64,000 nucleotides of DNA from Flavobacteriaceae bacterium (GTDB lineage: Bacteria > Bacteroidota > Bacteroidia > Flavobacteriales > Flavobacteriaceae). The DNA is taken from positions 1-64,000 of the forward strand of contig CANFZM010000014.1 of the NCBI GenBank assembly GCA_947451525.1, read 5' to 3'. Positions within the stretch are counted from its first letter, which is position 1. The number at the start of each line of letters is the position of its first letter. Below are positions 54,362-63,903 of this stretch, in pieces. A model generated the notes under the pieces. The model made no database searches. It was not told the origin of the DNA and saw nothing but the letters and a program-made list of their open reading frames with translations. The translations under genes and the position numbers were made by a program.

Positions 54362-56761
54362 TTAAATTCCAATGAAATGTAATTCGGTAAAATCTTTATC
54401 AACAACAAAACCATTTACTAAATCTAAAGAATCTTTATCAAAAATTATAGTTTCATTGTCAATTTCAATTCCTTTTATTTGAAAAGGCAATCCAATAATA
54501 TTGATTCTAATAGTTTGGTATTGTGTTTCAAAGGTACCTTCTTTATGTTGGGAAATAAAAAATTCATTTTCTTTTCCGTTCAAAATAAAGGTTTTGTAAC
54601 TGTATCTTCCTTTGTTATAATCGTATCCGTCTTGCGCATCTTCATATACAAACGATTTTTCTTTTCCTAATTTGAAATAAACATCTAAGGATAATTCTGG
54701 AGATTCTATTTGACCCACATATTGTTGTAACGGATATTTAGGAATAACAGCGCCTTCTTTAATAAAAATCGGAATTTGATCAAAATCGGTAGCAACCCAT
54801 AATTCTTTTTTACCTTTTACCAATTCATTCGTCCAGAAATTATACCAATTTCCTTTTGGTAAATACATTCTTCTGCCAAGAGCATTAGGTTCTAATATTG
54901 GGCAAACCAAAATATCGTTACCAAAGATAAATTCATCGGTTCTATAATGGGTTTGAGGGTCTTCTTGGTCAAAATAGACTAGTGGTTTTAGCATTGGAAC
55001 GCCATCGTTCACATACTGCCAAAACATGGTATATAAATAGGGCAACAATTGGTAGCGTAATCCTACAAATTTTCGAGTAATATCAATTACCTCTTCGCCA
55101 AAACTCCAAGGTTCTTGTTCGCCATGGTGTCCAGAAGAATGGGTTCTACAAAAGGGATGAAAAACACCCAATTGAATCCAACGGGCATATAATTCGGCAG
55201 AAGGTTGTTCTGCAAATCCACCAATATCAGATCCTGTGAATCCCATTCCTGAGATGGACATTCGTTGCATTTGGATATTGGCAATCCATAAATGTTCCCA
55301 AGAAGCCACGTTGTCACCAGTCCAAGACGAAGTGTAACGTTGTGCTCCAGAATAAGCCGAACGGGTAATAATAAAAGGTCGTTTCGGATAAGCAAATCGT
55401 TTTACACCTTCATAAGTTGCGCGAGCCATTTGAGTTCCGTATATATTATGCGCTTTTCTATGACTGCAATTATTTCCATCGTAATTATGACGAACGTCTA
55501 ACGGAAATGTTTTTGTAGGAACATCCATAACTGCGGGTTCGTTCATATCGTTCCAAACGCCCTTCACTCCTATTTCGGAAACTAATTCTTTAAATAATCC
55601 AGCCCACCATTCACGTACTTCAGGGTTGGTATAATCTGGAAAATTACATTCGCCAGGCCAAACTTTCCCTTTCATGTAGGGGCCATCGGCTCTTTTGCAA
55701 AAATAATCATTGGCAATTCCTTCATTATAAACCGAATATTCTTTATCGATTTTAATTCCTGGATCAATAATAACCACGGTTTTAAATCCGTCTTTGGCTA
55801 ATTCGGCAACCATTCGTTTCGGGTCGGGAAAATATTCTTTGCTCCAAGTGAAACAACGAAAACCTTCCATATAATCAATATCCAAATAAATGGCATCACA
55901 CGGAATTTGAAGTTCTCTAAATTTCCCTGTAATTTCTTTCACCTTGCTCTCTGGATAGTAACTCCATTTGCATTGGTGGTACCCCAAAGTCCAAAGCGGT
56001 GGTAATTCGGGTTTCCCAGTTAGATGTGTGTAAGTAGTTACTACATCACTCATTTTAGGACCATAAATAAAGTAGTAATTCATTTCGCCACCATCGGCCC
56101 AAAAACTAGTTATTCCTTTTCTTTCATGACTAAAATCGAAGAACGAACGGAAGGTATTATCAAAGAAAATTCCGTAGGATTTAGAATTATGAAGCCCTAT
56201 ATAAAACGGAACAACTTTATATAAAGGTTCTTGATCTTTTGCAAAAGCATATTGATCTGTAGCCCAATTTTCTACACGTTTTCCTTTTAAGTTGAAATTG
56301 GTAGGCTTATCTCCTAGTCCGTAAAAACTCTCTCCTTCATGCGAAACCTTGCTCATTTTTACAATGTTTCCGCCATATTCGTAACATTCTTCCCAATGAA
56401 AACCTATTTCATCCTCTAGAATTGCAGACCCATCCAATTCGTATATTCCAACGCGGCAATCGTGTTTTTGAACGATAACATATACCTTGGAAGTTCTTAT
56501 TTTATAATGATCCTCTTCATCAGTAACTTCTAAAATATTGTATCCGTGGGATTGTGATTTATCAATAGCATACGAAAAATCATTGCTAAAATATCCTTTA
56601 ACCGTAAATCGGAAACGAATCATGCTATCGCGAAGAACGGTAACCCTCAAAATAACATCGTTATCGGTATGAAAATCTATAGAATCTACTTCTTGTTTGT
56701 AGGAAATAATTTCAGAAGGAAATAAATCTCCTTTGTATTCGAGTTCGGTGTTGATTATCAT
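54362..56761 (-). CDS. Glycoside hydrolase family 31 alpha-glucosidase
   Basis: 799 residues: N-terminal beta-sandwich (1-240), catalytic barrel (about 255-600) with nucleophile Asp405 (GVWNDMNEP) and acid/base Asp483 (SWTGDNVASWEHL), and C-terminal sheet domains. IYLDIDYMEGFRCFTW is the usual substrate-site strand. No signal peptide is visible, so it should act in the cytoplasm, probably releasing glucose from alpha-glucan or maltodextrin. It lies 1.2 kb from the glgB gene with a T9SS gene between them. Confidence 0.93.
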   Translation of the reverse strand: MIINTELEYKGDLFPSEIISYKQEVDSIDFHTDNDVILRVTVLRDSMIRFRFTVKGYFSNDFSYAIDKSQSHGYNILEVTDEEDHYKIRTSKVYVIVQKHDCRVGIYELDGSAILEDEIGFHWEECYEYGGNIVKMSKVSHEGESFYGLGDKPTNFNLKGKRVENWATDQYAFAKDQEPLYKVVPFYIGLHNSKSYGIFFDNTFRSFFDFSHERKGITSFWADGGEMNYYFIYGPKMSDVVTTYTHLTGKPELPPLWTLGYHQCKWSYYPESKVKEITGKFRELQIPCDAIYLDIDYMEGFRCFTWSKEYFPDPKRMVAELAKDGFKTVVIIDPGIKIDKEYSVYNEGIANDYFCKRADGPYMKGKVWPGECNFPDYTNPEVREWWAGLFKELVSEIGVKGVWNDMNEPAVMDVPTKTFPLDVRHNYDGNNCSHRKAHNIYGTQMARATYEGVKRFAYPKRPFIITRSAYSGAQRYTSSWTGDNVASWEHLWIANIQMQRMSISGMGFTGSDIGGFAEQPSAELYARWIQLGVFHPFCRTHSSGHHGEQEPWSFGEEVIDITRKFVGLRYQLLPYLYTMFWQYVNDGVPMLKPLVYFDQEDPQTHYRTDEFIFGNDILVCPILEPNALGRRMYLPKGNWYNFWTNELVKGKKELWVATDFDQIPIFIKEGAVIPKYPLQQYVGQIESPELSLDVYFKLGKEKSFVYEDAQDGYDYNKGRYSYKTFILNGKENEFFISQHKEGTFETQYQTIRINIIGLPFQIKGIEIDNETIIFDKDSLDLVNGFVVDKDFTELHFIGI

Positions 56762-56803
56762 AGTCTAATTTTAGTATATGCTTAAAGATTCTTGCAAGGA
56801 ATA

Positions 56804-56811
56804 CAAATTTA
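56804..56811 (-). promoter_or_regulatory. Candidate -7 box (TAAATTTG) for the GH31 gene
   Basis: Perfect TAnnTTTG on the minus strand, 42 bases before the ATG at 56761. The -33 region is unclear. Confidence 0.4.
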
Positions 56812-56930
56812 CAAAGTTGAATAGTATTTATTAACAGGAATTTAAAGTAGTTTTTAACGACAACGTTTGCGATGGGTAATAACTCTTTAATTAATGGTTT
56901 TACAAATATATCAAAGTTGAACTAATAAAA

Positions 56931-56957
56931 AAAGGCTGTCTAAAAAAAGACAGCCTC
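56931..56957 (-). terminator. Hairpin terminator of the second T9SS cargo gene
   Basis: AGGCTGTCT-AAAAAA-AGACAGCCT preceded and followed by A-rich sequence, past the stop at 56978. Confidence 0.85.
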
Positions 56958-56977
56958 AGAAAAAAGAATTCAACAAT

Positions 56978-57844
56978 CTAATTTTTAATGAACTTAACCG
57001 TTTTATAATCTAAATTATTTTCGGTACTAATTTGTGCAAAATAGATACCATTAGATAATTCCGAAACATTTATTCCTGTTTCTAATTTAGTGTTAGAAGT
57101 TAGCACAACTTTTCCTAATTGATTTACAATATTTACTTTAGATAGTTGCGTATTGTTGTCATTATTAATAAATAAAGTATTGGCTACCGGATTTGGATAT
57201 ACTTTAAAAGAATCTTTTTTAAAGTCATTATTAGATAAAGCCGGTCCAATAGTAACATTAAAATCATACATACACCCTATAGCACCCATATTAGTTGAAG
57301 AACAACTGCCAAGAGAATAAGCAGCACTGTAAGCAGCATAAGGATTTGTATCATTACTCGCTCTCATGATTCTCATTCTAGTAGCACCAGCAGTTGAAGT
57401 AGTTGGAATAGTTATTGATTTAGTAACAGGTGTAACTGCTCCTCCCATAGTAGGTAAAGCAGCATTAGTAGTGTTACTATTTTGCATTACAATTTCAGAA
57501 GTTTCAAAAGTATTATTGTTATTGAAATCAATCCAAACGGCAAAATAAATAGGCTCAATATCGTTTACGTTATAAAAATCTACCGTAAAACTATAAGTTG
57601 AACCTTTCGCTAGCGTTGGTAAAGTATTAGTATTATAATACTTAAAAGTCGTAGTTGCACTTCCATAAGCACCCATACTACCAAAATTTTGAATAACAGT
57701 ACCTGCTATTTTTAAATCTTGCATCATATTATAGGTTGCAGGAGTTGGATATACAGGTGTACAATAAGGTGCAGCATTCGTTAATTGAGCATTTGCAATA
57801 ATAGAAATTATAAATGCCATAATTGATAAAGTAATTTTTTTCAT
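56978..57844 (-). CDS. Secreted GEVED-domain protein with T9SS type A sorting domain
   Basis: 288 residues from the ATG at 57844 (MKKITLSIMAFIISIIANAQ signal peptide); an ATG three codons earlier is also possible. A GEVED domain (about 25-200; WIDFNNNNTFETSEIV, TAGATRMRIMRAS, CMYDFNVTI) leads to the C-terminal sorting domain (about 215-288; FKVYPNPVANTLFINN ... ELSNGIYFAQI). It resembles the middle and end of the 802-residue protein at 28687-31095. Export by T9SS is expected; function unknown. Confidence 0.9.
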   Translation of the reverse strand: MKKITLSIMAFIISIIANAQLTNAAPYCTPVYPTPATYNMMQDLKIAGTVIQNFGSMGAYGSATTTFKYYNTNTLPTLAKGSTYSFTVDFYNVNDIEPIYFAVWIDFNNNNTFETSEIVMQNSNTTNAALPTMGGAVTPVTKSITIPTTSTAGATRMRIMRASNDTNPYAAYSAAYSLGSCSSTNMGAIGCMYDFNVTIGPALSNNDFKKDSFKVYPNPVANTLFINNDNNTQLSKVNIVNQLGKVVLTSNTKLETGINVSELSNGIYFAQISTENNLDYKTVKFIKN

Positions 57845-57883
57845 AATAAACATATTTAGTTAATAACCTGAAATGTATTACTT

Positions 57884-57891
57884 CAAATCTA
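57884..57891 (-). promoter_or_regulatory. Candidate -7 box (TAGATTTG) for the GEVED protein gene
   Basis: Perfect TAnnTTTG on the minus strand, 39 bases before the ATG at 57844. Confidence 0.4.
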
Positions 57892-57978
57892 ACACAAAAT
57901 ATATTTTCGATAAAATGCAAAAATAGTCGACAAAAAATACTACAAATTATAAGTTTTGAAAATTTAATATGAAAAAGA

Positions 57979-59883
57979 CTACACTACTTTAAAAACACAA
58001 ATCCCTAATGGAGGCAAAATTATATCTGCAGAAAATTCTTTTCCGTTCCAAGCAATTGCCTCAATTTTAATTGGTTTACCATTAGAAACGCCACTTCCGT
58101 TATATTCTATTTTATCTGAATTGAAAATCTCGGTTAATTTTCCTTTACTTGGAATTCCAATTCGGTAATTTTCATGAATAACCGGAGTCATATTACATAC
58201 AATAATCAAGTTTTCTTTTTCATTAATTCCTTTACGAATAAATGCTAAAACTGAATTTTCATTATCCGAATAATTAATCCATTCAAATCCTTCAGCACTA
58301 AATTGTTTCTCGTGTAAAGCCGGATTATTTTTATACAATGCATTCAAATCGGTAATGCATTTCTTGATTCCATCGTGATAACCATATTGCAACAAATGCC
58401 AATCGAGACTGCCTTCAAAATTCCATTCGGAGGTTTGTCCAAATTCAGATCCCATAAACAATAATTTTGCTCCAGGATGCGTAAACATATATCCGTATAA
58501 CAATCGAAGGTTTGCAAATCGTTGCCATTCATCGCCAGGCATTCTTCCTTGTATAGAATGTTTACCATAAACCACTTCATCATGCGAAAGAGGCAACATG
58601 AAATTCTCTGTAAAGGCATACGTCATCGAGAAAGTAATATCGTTTTGATGGTATTTTCGGTACACACTTTCTTTAGCAAAATATTGTAAAGTATCGTGCA
58701 TCCAACCCATCATCCACTTCATACCAAAGCCTAATCCGCCAAGGAATGTTGGTCGGGAAACCATTGGAAAACTAGTGCTTTCTTCAGCAATAGTTTGCAC
58801 ATCGGGGAAATCGGCATAAACCGCTTCGTTAAAATCTTTTAAGAAACTAATGGTATCTAGATTTTCTCTTCCTCCATAAATATTTGGCTCCCATTCGCCA
58901 TCTTTTCTGGAATAATCTAAATATAACATAGAGGCAACGGCATCTACCCGAAGACCATCCACATGGTAGTTTTTCAACCAAAAAATAGCGTTGCTAATCA
59001 AGAACGAACGCACTTCATTTCTGCCATAATTAAATACCAAACTTTTCCAATCGGGATGATACCCTTTTCTTCTGTCGGGATGTTCGTATAAATTCGATCC
59101 GTCAAAAAATCCTAATCCGTGGGCATCATCTGGGAAATGGGAAGGAACCCAATCCAAAATCACACCTATTCCTGCTTGGTGGAATTTATCTACCAAAAAC
59201 ATAAAATCTTGTGGTTTTCCAAATCGTGACGTTGGCGCAAAATACCCCACTAACTGATATCCCCAAGAAGGATCATAAGGATACTCCATTACAGGCATGA
59301 ACTCTACATGAGTAAAACCAGTTTCTTTAACATAAGTAACCAATTGGTCTGCAAGTTCCAGATAAGTTAGAAAATTTCCTTCAGCATTGCGTTTCCAAGA
59401 ACCCAAATGCACTTCATAAACCGAATAGGGTTTGTCAAGAGCATTTTTATCTTTTCGGGTTTCCATCCATTTGGAGTCTTTCCATTTATAATCTAAATCC
59501 CAAATTACTGAGGCAGTATGCGGTGGATGCTCGCAATACAAAGCAAACGGGTCGGCTTTTTCGGTAATAATTCCTCCGTTGTTGGATTGTATTTTATATT
59601 TATAGGTGGTGCCTTTATCTATTCCTGGTATAAACCCTTCCCAAATTCCAGAGCCATCCCAACGAACATTCAGTTGGTGTTCGCCTTGAACCCAAAAATT
59701 AAAATCGCCCACTACAGAAACTAATCGTGCCGAAGGTGCCCAAACGGCAAAGTAAACGCCTTTAACGCCATCGACTTCTGTAAGATGTGCGCCTAATTTT
59801 TCGTATAATCTAAAGTGTTTTCCGGCTTTGAATAAATCAATGTCGAAGTCGGTGAAAAGAGAATGTGAAATTACTGGGTTCAT
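57979..59883 (-). CDS. glgB: 1,4-alpha-glucan branching enzyme
   Basis: 634 residues: CBM48 domain (about 15-110; YFAVWAPSARLVSVVGDFNFW), GH13 barrel with nucleophile Asp314 (GLRVDAVASML) and acid/base Glu367 (TIAEEST), and HDEVVYGKHS near residue 430. Introduces alpha-1,6 branches. The first ~100-residue N1 domain of E. coli GlgB is absent, as in many bacterial branching enzymes. It is separated by a repeat-rich 444-base gap from the maltokinase-glgE pair on the same strand, forming an alpha-glucan synthesis group. Confidence 0.95.
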   Translation of the reverse strand: MNPVISHSLFTDFDIDLFKAGKHFRLYEKLGAHLTEVDGVKGVYFAVWAPSARLVSVVGDFNFWVQGEHQLNVRWDGSGIWEGFIPGIDKGTTYKYKIQSNNGGIITEKADPFALYCEHPPHTASVIWDLDYKWKDSKWMETRKDKNALDKPYSVYEVHLGSWKRNAEGNFLTYLELADQLVTYVKETGFTHVEFMPVMEYPYDPSWGYQLVGYFAPTSRFGKPQDFMFLVDKFHQAGIGVILDWVPSHFPDDAHGLGFFDGSNLYEHPDRRKGYHPDWKSLVFNYGRNEVRSFLISNAIFWLKNYHVDGLRVDAVASMLYLDYSRKDGEWEPNIYGGRENLDTISFLKDFNEAVYADFPDVQTIAEESTSFPMVSRPTFLGGLGFGMKWMMGWMHDTLQYFAKESVYRKYHQNDITFSMTYAFTENFMLPLSHDEVVYGKHSIQGRMPGDEWQRFANLRLLYGYMFTHPGAKLLFMGSEFGQTSEWNFEGSLDWHLLQYGYHDGIKKCITDLNALYKNNPALHEKQFSAEGFEWINYSDNENSVLAFIRKGINEKENLIIVCNMTPVIHENYRIGIPSKGKLTEIFNSDKIEYNGSGVSNGKPIKIEAIAWNGKEFSADIILPPLGICVFKVV

Positions 59884-59897
59884 GAATGTTGGTTATT

Positions 59898-59943
59898 TTA
59901 CCTCACCCCCGCCCTCTCCAAAGGAGAGGGTGACTGGGCGGAT
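59898..59943. repeat. GC-rich inverted repeat
   Basis: CACCC..CGCCCTCTCC-AAA-GGAGAGGGTG with a trailing ACTGGGCGG, much more GC-rich than its surroundings, in the gap before glgB. It has the look of a dispersed short palindrome. Confidence 0.6.
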
Positions 59944-59969
59944 ATAGATTGTGTATATTTAATTATTGT

Positions 59970-60013
59970 ATTTGATATTGATTTGATATTGATTTGATAT
60001 TGATTTGATATTG
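59970..60013. repeat. 11-base tandem repeat, four perfect copies
   Basis: ATTTGATATTG repeated four times without change at 59970-59980, 59981-59991, 59992-60002 and 60003-60013. Perfect short tandem arrays can change copy number by slippage. Confidence 0.92.
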
Positions 60014-60054
60014 TAATTTTTTTTTGAGCGAATGTTTTGGCATTTTAGGTTTCC

Positions 60055-60103
60055 CTATTCCTGCTTTCCGTTCTACTTCGTGCCACTTCAATCAGGGCTA
60101 GAT
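60055..60103. repeat. Palindromic repeat, copy C (internally shortened)
   Basis: CTATTCCTGCTTTCCGTT and CCACTTCAATCAGGGCTAGA are the family ends, here joined with little between. Confidence 0.6.
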
Positions 60104-60169
60104 TGGTTATGTCTTTTGTTAAATTAGTAGTTCTTTAGACTTATATTTTAAAATCAATACCCTTTCGAA

Positions 60170-60243
60170 TTAGCCCCGATTGCAGTGGAAATCCTTTATA
60201 TTTTTTCTTTAAAAATATAAAGATTGAAACGAAAAGCGGGAAA
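60170..60243. repeat. Palindromic repeat, copy B (inverted orientation)
   Basis: Starts TTAGCCCCGATTGCAGTGGAAA and ends AACGAAAAGCGGGAAA; the centre is a hairpin (ATCCTTTATATTTTT / AAAATATAAAGAT, 60191-60224). Its reverse complement lines up with copies A, C and D. Confidence 0.7.
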
Positions 60244-60291
60244 TGCCTTTACTATAAAGCCCAAGCCATTCGCTTCTAATTCTTTTTTTAT

Positions 60292-60321
60292 ACCTAACAG
60301 GTTAAAAAAAAACTGTTAGGA
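60292..60321 (-). terminator. Hairpin terminator of the maltokinase gene
   Basis: CCTAACAG-...-CTGTTAGG stem with an A-rich loop, starting seven bases past the stop at 60328. Confidence 0.75.
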
Positions 60322-60327
60322 TATTTA

Positions 60328-61950
60328 TTAATACCCCATTATCGTTTGTATACCTCGCAACGGAATTACTGCCCAACGTGGTCGTGAATTTAGTTCGTAA
60401 CCCAACTCGTAAACGGCTTTTTCGAGAATGCAATATTTTAGTAAAAAGTTGATTTCGTGACTGTAACCAATATTCAAATTACCCGATTGGGCTTTTTCGA
60501 TATAGGTTTCAAGGAAGGTGCCAACTAAATATTTAAAGAGCAACTCCCCTGCTTGGAACAATTCTTCTTGTTCAAACGGATATTTATCGGCATTATTAAA
60601 AATGGTGGCATAAATGGCGTAATGGAAGGAACGGAACATTCCGGCAACGTCTTTTAATGGCGGTTGTTTTACTTTACGGTCTCGAATAGTACTTTCAGGT
60701 TCTCCTTCAAAATCAAGGATGTAAAAATCATCTCCATTAACCAAGACTTGTCCTAAATGGTAATCGCCATGAATACGGATACGCTCGGATTTCATTTTGG
60801 TCCAATCGAAATCTACAAAATGTTTACGGATAAGTTTCTTATTTTCTAGAAATTGCTGTGCTAAATCGAGTGCCATTCCGTCTAGTTTATGCAAACTATT
60901 TTCAATGATATTCAATCTATTTTGGAATTGATACAACAATCTATTCTTTAACCAAACGGTATAATCGCCATTGTAAGTAGTTGGTGTAAAAGCAGTTTCG
61001 TGAATATCGCTTCCTAATGCAATGTGCATTTCGGCAGTTCGTAACGCTAAGGTTTGCACCCTTAAAAAGAGACTTAAGCCCACCCAATCAATTATTTCTG
61101 GTGGAATTTCATTGATTTTTAATCGTTTGAATAAATCTACGTTGGGTAATTTTTCTATTTTGATTTTCTTTCTAGAAAGATTGTCAAAAACGCCGTCCAT
61201 TTGCTCGAGCATGAATTTCCAAGCATCTCCTTGGTTGGGTACTAATTCTTGCATTAATCCGAGGGTGATATTGCCTTCCGATTGCTCTAAATTAATACTT
61301 CCAGTATAGGCTGGGGTGTTTTTAAAATGCATTCTTTCGGTTAAGAAACGGCTAATTTCATAATCGGGATTGGTACTAACGTATATCCGACGGAAGATTT
61401 TTAATACAAATGCATCGTTGTAAATAATGGACGTATTGCTTTGCTCTACCCCCATAAATTTAGAGGATTTATACTCTTTGTCAATTAAATGTGAGCCTTT
61501 GTGGAACACTAATTTCAATCCGTTACTTTTAGTAGATTGGGCTATGTTTTCGAATAATAATTTTCGGAAGTCTTCTTGGTGCAGGGCATCAACCAAATAT
61601 CCTTCAACATCTCCAAATTTTGCGGGAGCAATAATAGTATTTGTATCCAACTCATCATTAGTCATGAAAGCGACTGGCATAAAATAATGTTGAAAAAATG
61701 CTTCTTTAAAATTTACTTCTAACAACACACCATAATAAGTATTTTTGGTAGAATTTATCTTAAAATGATCAACGACTTCAATATACTTTAAGGTACTTGC
61801 TTTACCACCATACCATCGTTTATTGATGATATAGTTTTCTAAAATATCCGAAGAAAATATCTTAGTAAATTCTTCGTTTTTGAAAGCGTCTTTCCATTCA
61901 TTTTTAAATTTAAATGGAGCTGTAAAAGTTTCTTGATTATCGTTTTTCAT
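60328..61950 (-). CDS. Maltokinase (aminoglycoside phosphotransferase fold)
   Basis: 540 residues. Phosphorylates maltose with ATP to maltose 1-phosphate, the GlgE substrate. N-terminal cap (about 40-150; IINKRWYGGKASTLKYIEV), then the kinase fold with catalytic loop RIHGDYHLGQVL (about 390-400) and metal-binding DFEGEP (about 412-418), followed by RKVKQPPLKDVAGMFRSF, all typical of Pep2/Mak. Stand-alone, not fused to trehalose synthase as in some bacteria. Twelve bases after glgE, hence one operon. Confidence 0.93.
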   Translation of the reverse strand: MKNDNQETFTAPFKFKNEWKDAFKNEEFTKIFSSDILENYIINKRWYGGKASTLKYIEVVDHFKINSTKNTYYGVLLEVNFKEAFFQHYFMPVAFMTNDELDTNTIIAPAKFGDVEGYLVDALHQEDFRKLLFENIAQSTKSNGLKLVFHKGSHLIDKEYKSSKFMGVEQSNTSIIYNDAFVLKIFRRIYVSTNPDYEISRFLTERMHFKNTPAYTGSINLEQSEGNITLGLMQELVPNQGDAWKFMLEQMDGVFDNLSRKKIKIEKLPNVDLFKRLKINEIPPEIIDWVGLSLFLRVQTLALRTAEMHIALGSDIHETAFTPTTYNGDYTVWLKNRLLYQFQNRLNIIENSLHKLDGMALDLAQQFLENKKLIRKHFVDFDWTKMKSERIRIHGDYHLGQVLVNGDDFYILDFEGEPESTIRDRKVKQPPLKDVAGMFRSFHYAIYATIFNNADKYPFEQEELFQAGELLFKYLVGTFLETYIEKAQSGNLNIGYSHEINFLLKYCILEKAVYELGYELNSRPRWAVIPLRGIQTIMGY

Positions 61951-61962
61951 ACTGCTATAAAA

Positions 61963-63903
61963 TTATTTCTGAATTTTAAATAAATGAAATGGTAAAGTTG
62001 GATGCAGTTCTACAAAATTCCATTCTTTATCCCAAATGTAACTATTTCCTGTGATTAAATCAATGACAGTTACAGAATGTCCTACATAAATCCCTAACGA
62101 TTGTAGAGGCAATTGTACCATTGCTTGTTTGGCATAATAAGCATCTAAACTTGCAATCATTAAAGTTTCGTTTTCTTTGTTATCATCCCATTTATAGAAG
62201 GCAATAACTTGGTCATTATCGGTAGCACAAAATTCAATATTATTGGTTTGTTGTAATGAAATTTGCTCTTTTCTAATCTGATTTATCTTACCAATCAGCA
62301 TTGAAACTTTGTTTTCTTTGTTCCAATCCCAATGGCGAATTTGGTATTTTTCACTATCCATATATTCTTCTTTTCCAGGAATAGCATCTGAAATCATAAA
62401 TTCAAATACAGGTCCGTAAATACCTACAGAAGAACTCAATGTAGCTGCAAGAAAATATTTTTGAAGGTGGGTACTATCGTTAGCACCTTGTAATGCAAAC
62501 GGATTAATATCGGGTGTATTGGGCCAAAAGTTTGGGCGGAAAAATTCCTTTTGATTGGTCTGCGTAAGTTCGGTAAGATACTCTTGCAACTCGGCTTTGG
62601 TATTGCGCCAAGTATAATACGAATACGATTGTGTAAATCCTTGTTTTGCCAATTCGTGCATGATTTTAGGACGTGTGAAAGCCTCTGCCAAAAACAAAAC
62701 ATCGGGATGTTTTTTCTTAATTTCCGCTATCATCCAACCCCAAAAATAGAAGGGTTTTGTATGTGGATTATCGACTCTAAAAACTCTAATTCCACATTCT
62801 TCTACCCAAAATAAAGCACAATCTAAAAGTTCTTTCCAGAGGTTTTTCCAATCGTCACTTTCATAATAAATAGGTAAAATATCTTGATACTTTTTAGGCG
62901 GATTTTCAGCATATTGCACTGTTCCATCGGGACGCCATTTAAACCATTGCGGAAATTCTTTAACGTAAGGATGATCAGGTGCTACTTGCATTGCAAAGTC
63001 CATAGCTACTTCAATTCCAAGGTTTTTGGCAGTAACAATTAACGATTTAAAATCGTCAATAGTTCCTAATTCCGGATGAGTTGATTTATGTCCACCATAT
63101 TGCGAGCCAATCCCCCAAGGAGAACCCACATCGCCAGGATTGGCATCAGTAGCATTGTTAATTCCTTTTCGGTTTACTTCCCCAATCGGATGCACTGGAG
63201 GGAAATACAAAGTATCAAATCCCATTTTTGCAACCCGTGGCAGTATTTTTTCACAGTCTTTAAAAGTGCCATGTTTACCTTCTTCACTAGAGGCTGAGCG
63301 TGGAAAAAACTCATACCAAGTACTAAAAAGTGCTTTTTGTCTATCTACATAAACCTTTAATTCTTGCGATTGATTGGCTAAAAACTTGGCAGGATTTTCT
63401 TTGAAAATAGTTTTTAATTTATCCGAAACTGCTTCTACAATTGCCTTATCATAGTTTTTTTCGTCAGAAAATAAAGCAATTAATTCTGATAGATATTTTT
63501 TATTTGATGCAGAAACTTTAGAAAGTAATGGTTTAATATACTCCACTCCTTCTAACAATTCCGATTTGACATATTGATTATCTGTTATTTTCTTGCCAAT
63601 TCCGTATTGCCAATTCAAGGCATAATCAATCCATGCTTCAACAAAATAAGAATAATAGCCTTGTTTATCTACAACAAAAGTTGCTTCATAAACATCATTA
63701 GACAATGGATTCATGCGAACCTCCGTCCATTTCTTATCTTTTTCCTGTTTGTATTGAACCACGGCCTCTTGAACATCATGCCCATCCGAAAAAATATCGG
63801 CAGTAACAGTAATTTTTTGACCTACAATTCTTTTAATAAAAAATGCCCCGTTGTCTATTTGAGGCAGTACATTTTCAATTATTACGCGCTTCTGGTTTAA
63901 CAT
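61963..63903 (-). CDS. glgE: Alpha-1,4-glucan:maltose-1-phosphate maltosyltransferase
   Basis: Transfers maltosyl units from maltose 1-phosphate to a growing alpha-1,4-glucan. 646 residues: N-terminal beta domain (about 5-110), helical insert (about 120-195), GH13 barrel with nucleophile Asp378 (RVFRVDNPHTKP) and acid/base Glu407 (FLAEAFTRP), 29 residues apart as in characterised GlgE, and a C-terminal sheet. YENPPKKYQD-type loop and DFAMQVAPDHPYVKE are GlgE-specific. First gene of the glgE-maltokinase unit. The 97 bases to the right edge are AT-rich intergenic sequence. Confidence 0.95.
   Translation of the reverse strand: MLNQKRVIIENVLPQIDNGAFFIKRIVGQKITVTADIFSDGHDVQEAVVQYKQEKDKKWTEVRMNPLSNDVYEATFVVDKQGYYSYFVEAWIDYALNWQYGIGKKITDNQYVKSELLEGVEYIKPLLSKVSASNKKYLSELIALFSDEKNYDKAIVEAVSDKLKTIFKENPAKFLANQSQELKVYVDRQKALFSTWYEFFPRSASSEEGKHGTFKDCEKILPRVAKMGFDTLYFPPVHPIGEVNRKGINNATDANPGDVGSPWGIGSQYGGHKSTHPELGTIDDFKSLIVTAKNLGIEVAMDFAMQVAPDHPYVKEFPQWFKWRPDGTVQYAENPPKKYQDILPIYYESDDWKNLWKELLDCALFWVEECGIRVFRVDNPHTKPFYFWGWMIAEIKKKHPDVLFLAEAFTRPKIMHELAKQGFTQSYSYYTWRNTKAELQEYLTELTQTNQKEFFRPNFWPNTPDINPFALQGANDSTHLQKYFLAATLSSSVGIYGPVFEFMISDAIPGKEEYMDSEKYQIRHWDWNKENKVSMLIGKINQIRKEQISLQQTNNIEFCATDNDQVIAFYKWDDNKENETLMIASLDAYYAKQAMVQLPLQSLGIYVGHSVTVIDLITGNSYIWDKEWNFVELHPTLPFHLFKIQK

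Noticed and set aside
59970..60013. Possible CRISPR array
   Set aside because: The 11-base units are directly adjacent with no spacers; it is a simple tandem repeat and no cas genes are present.
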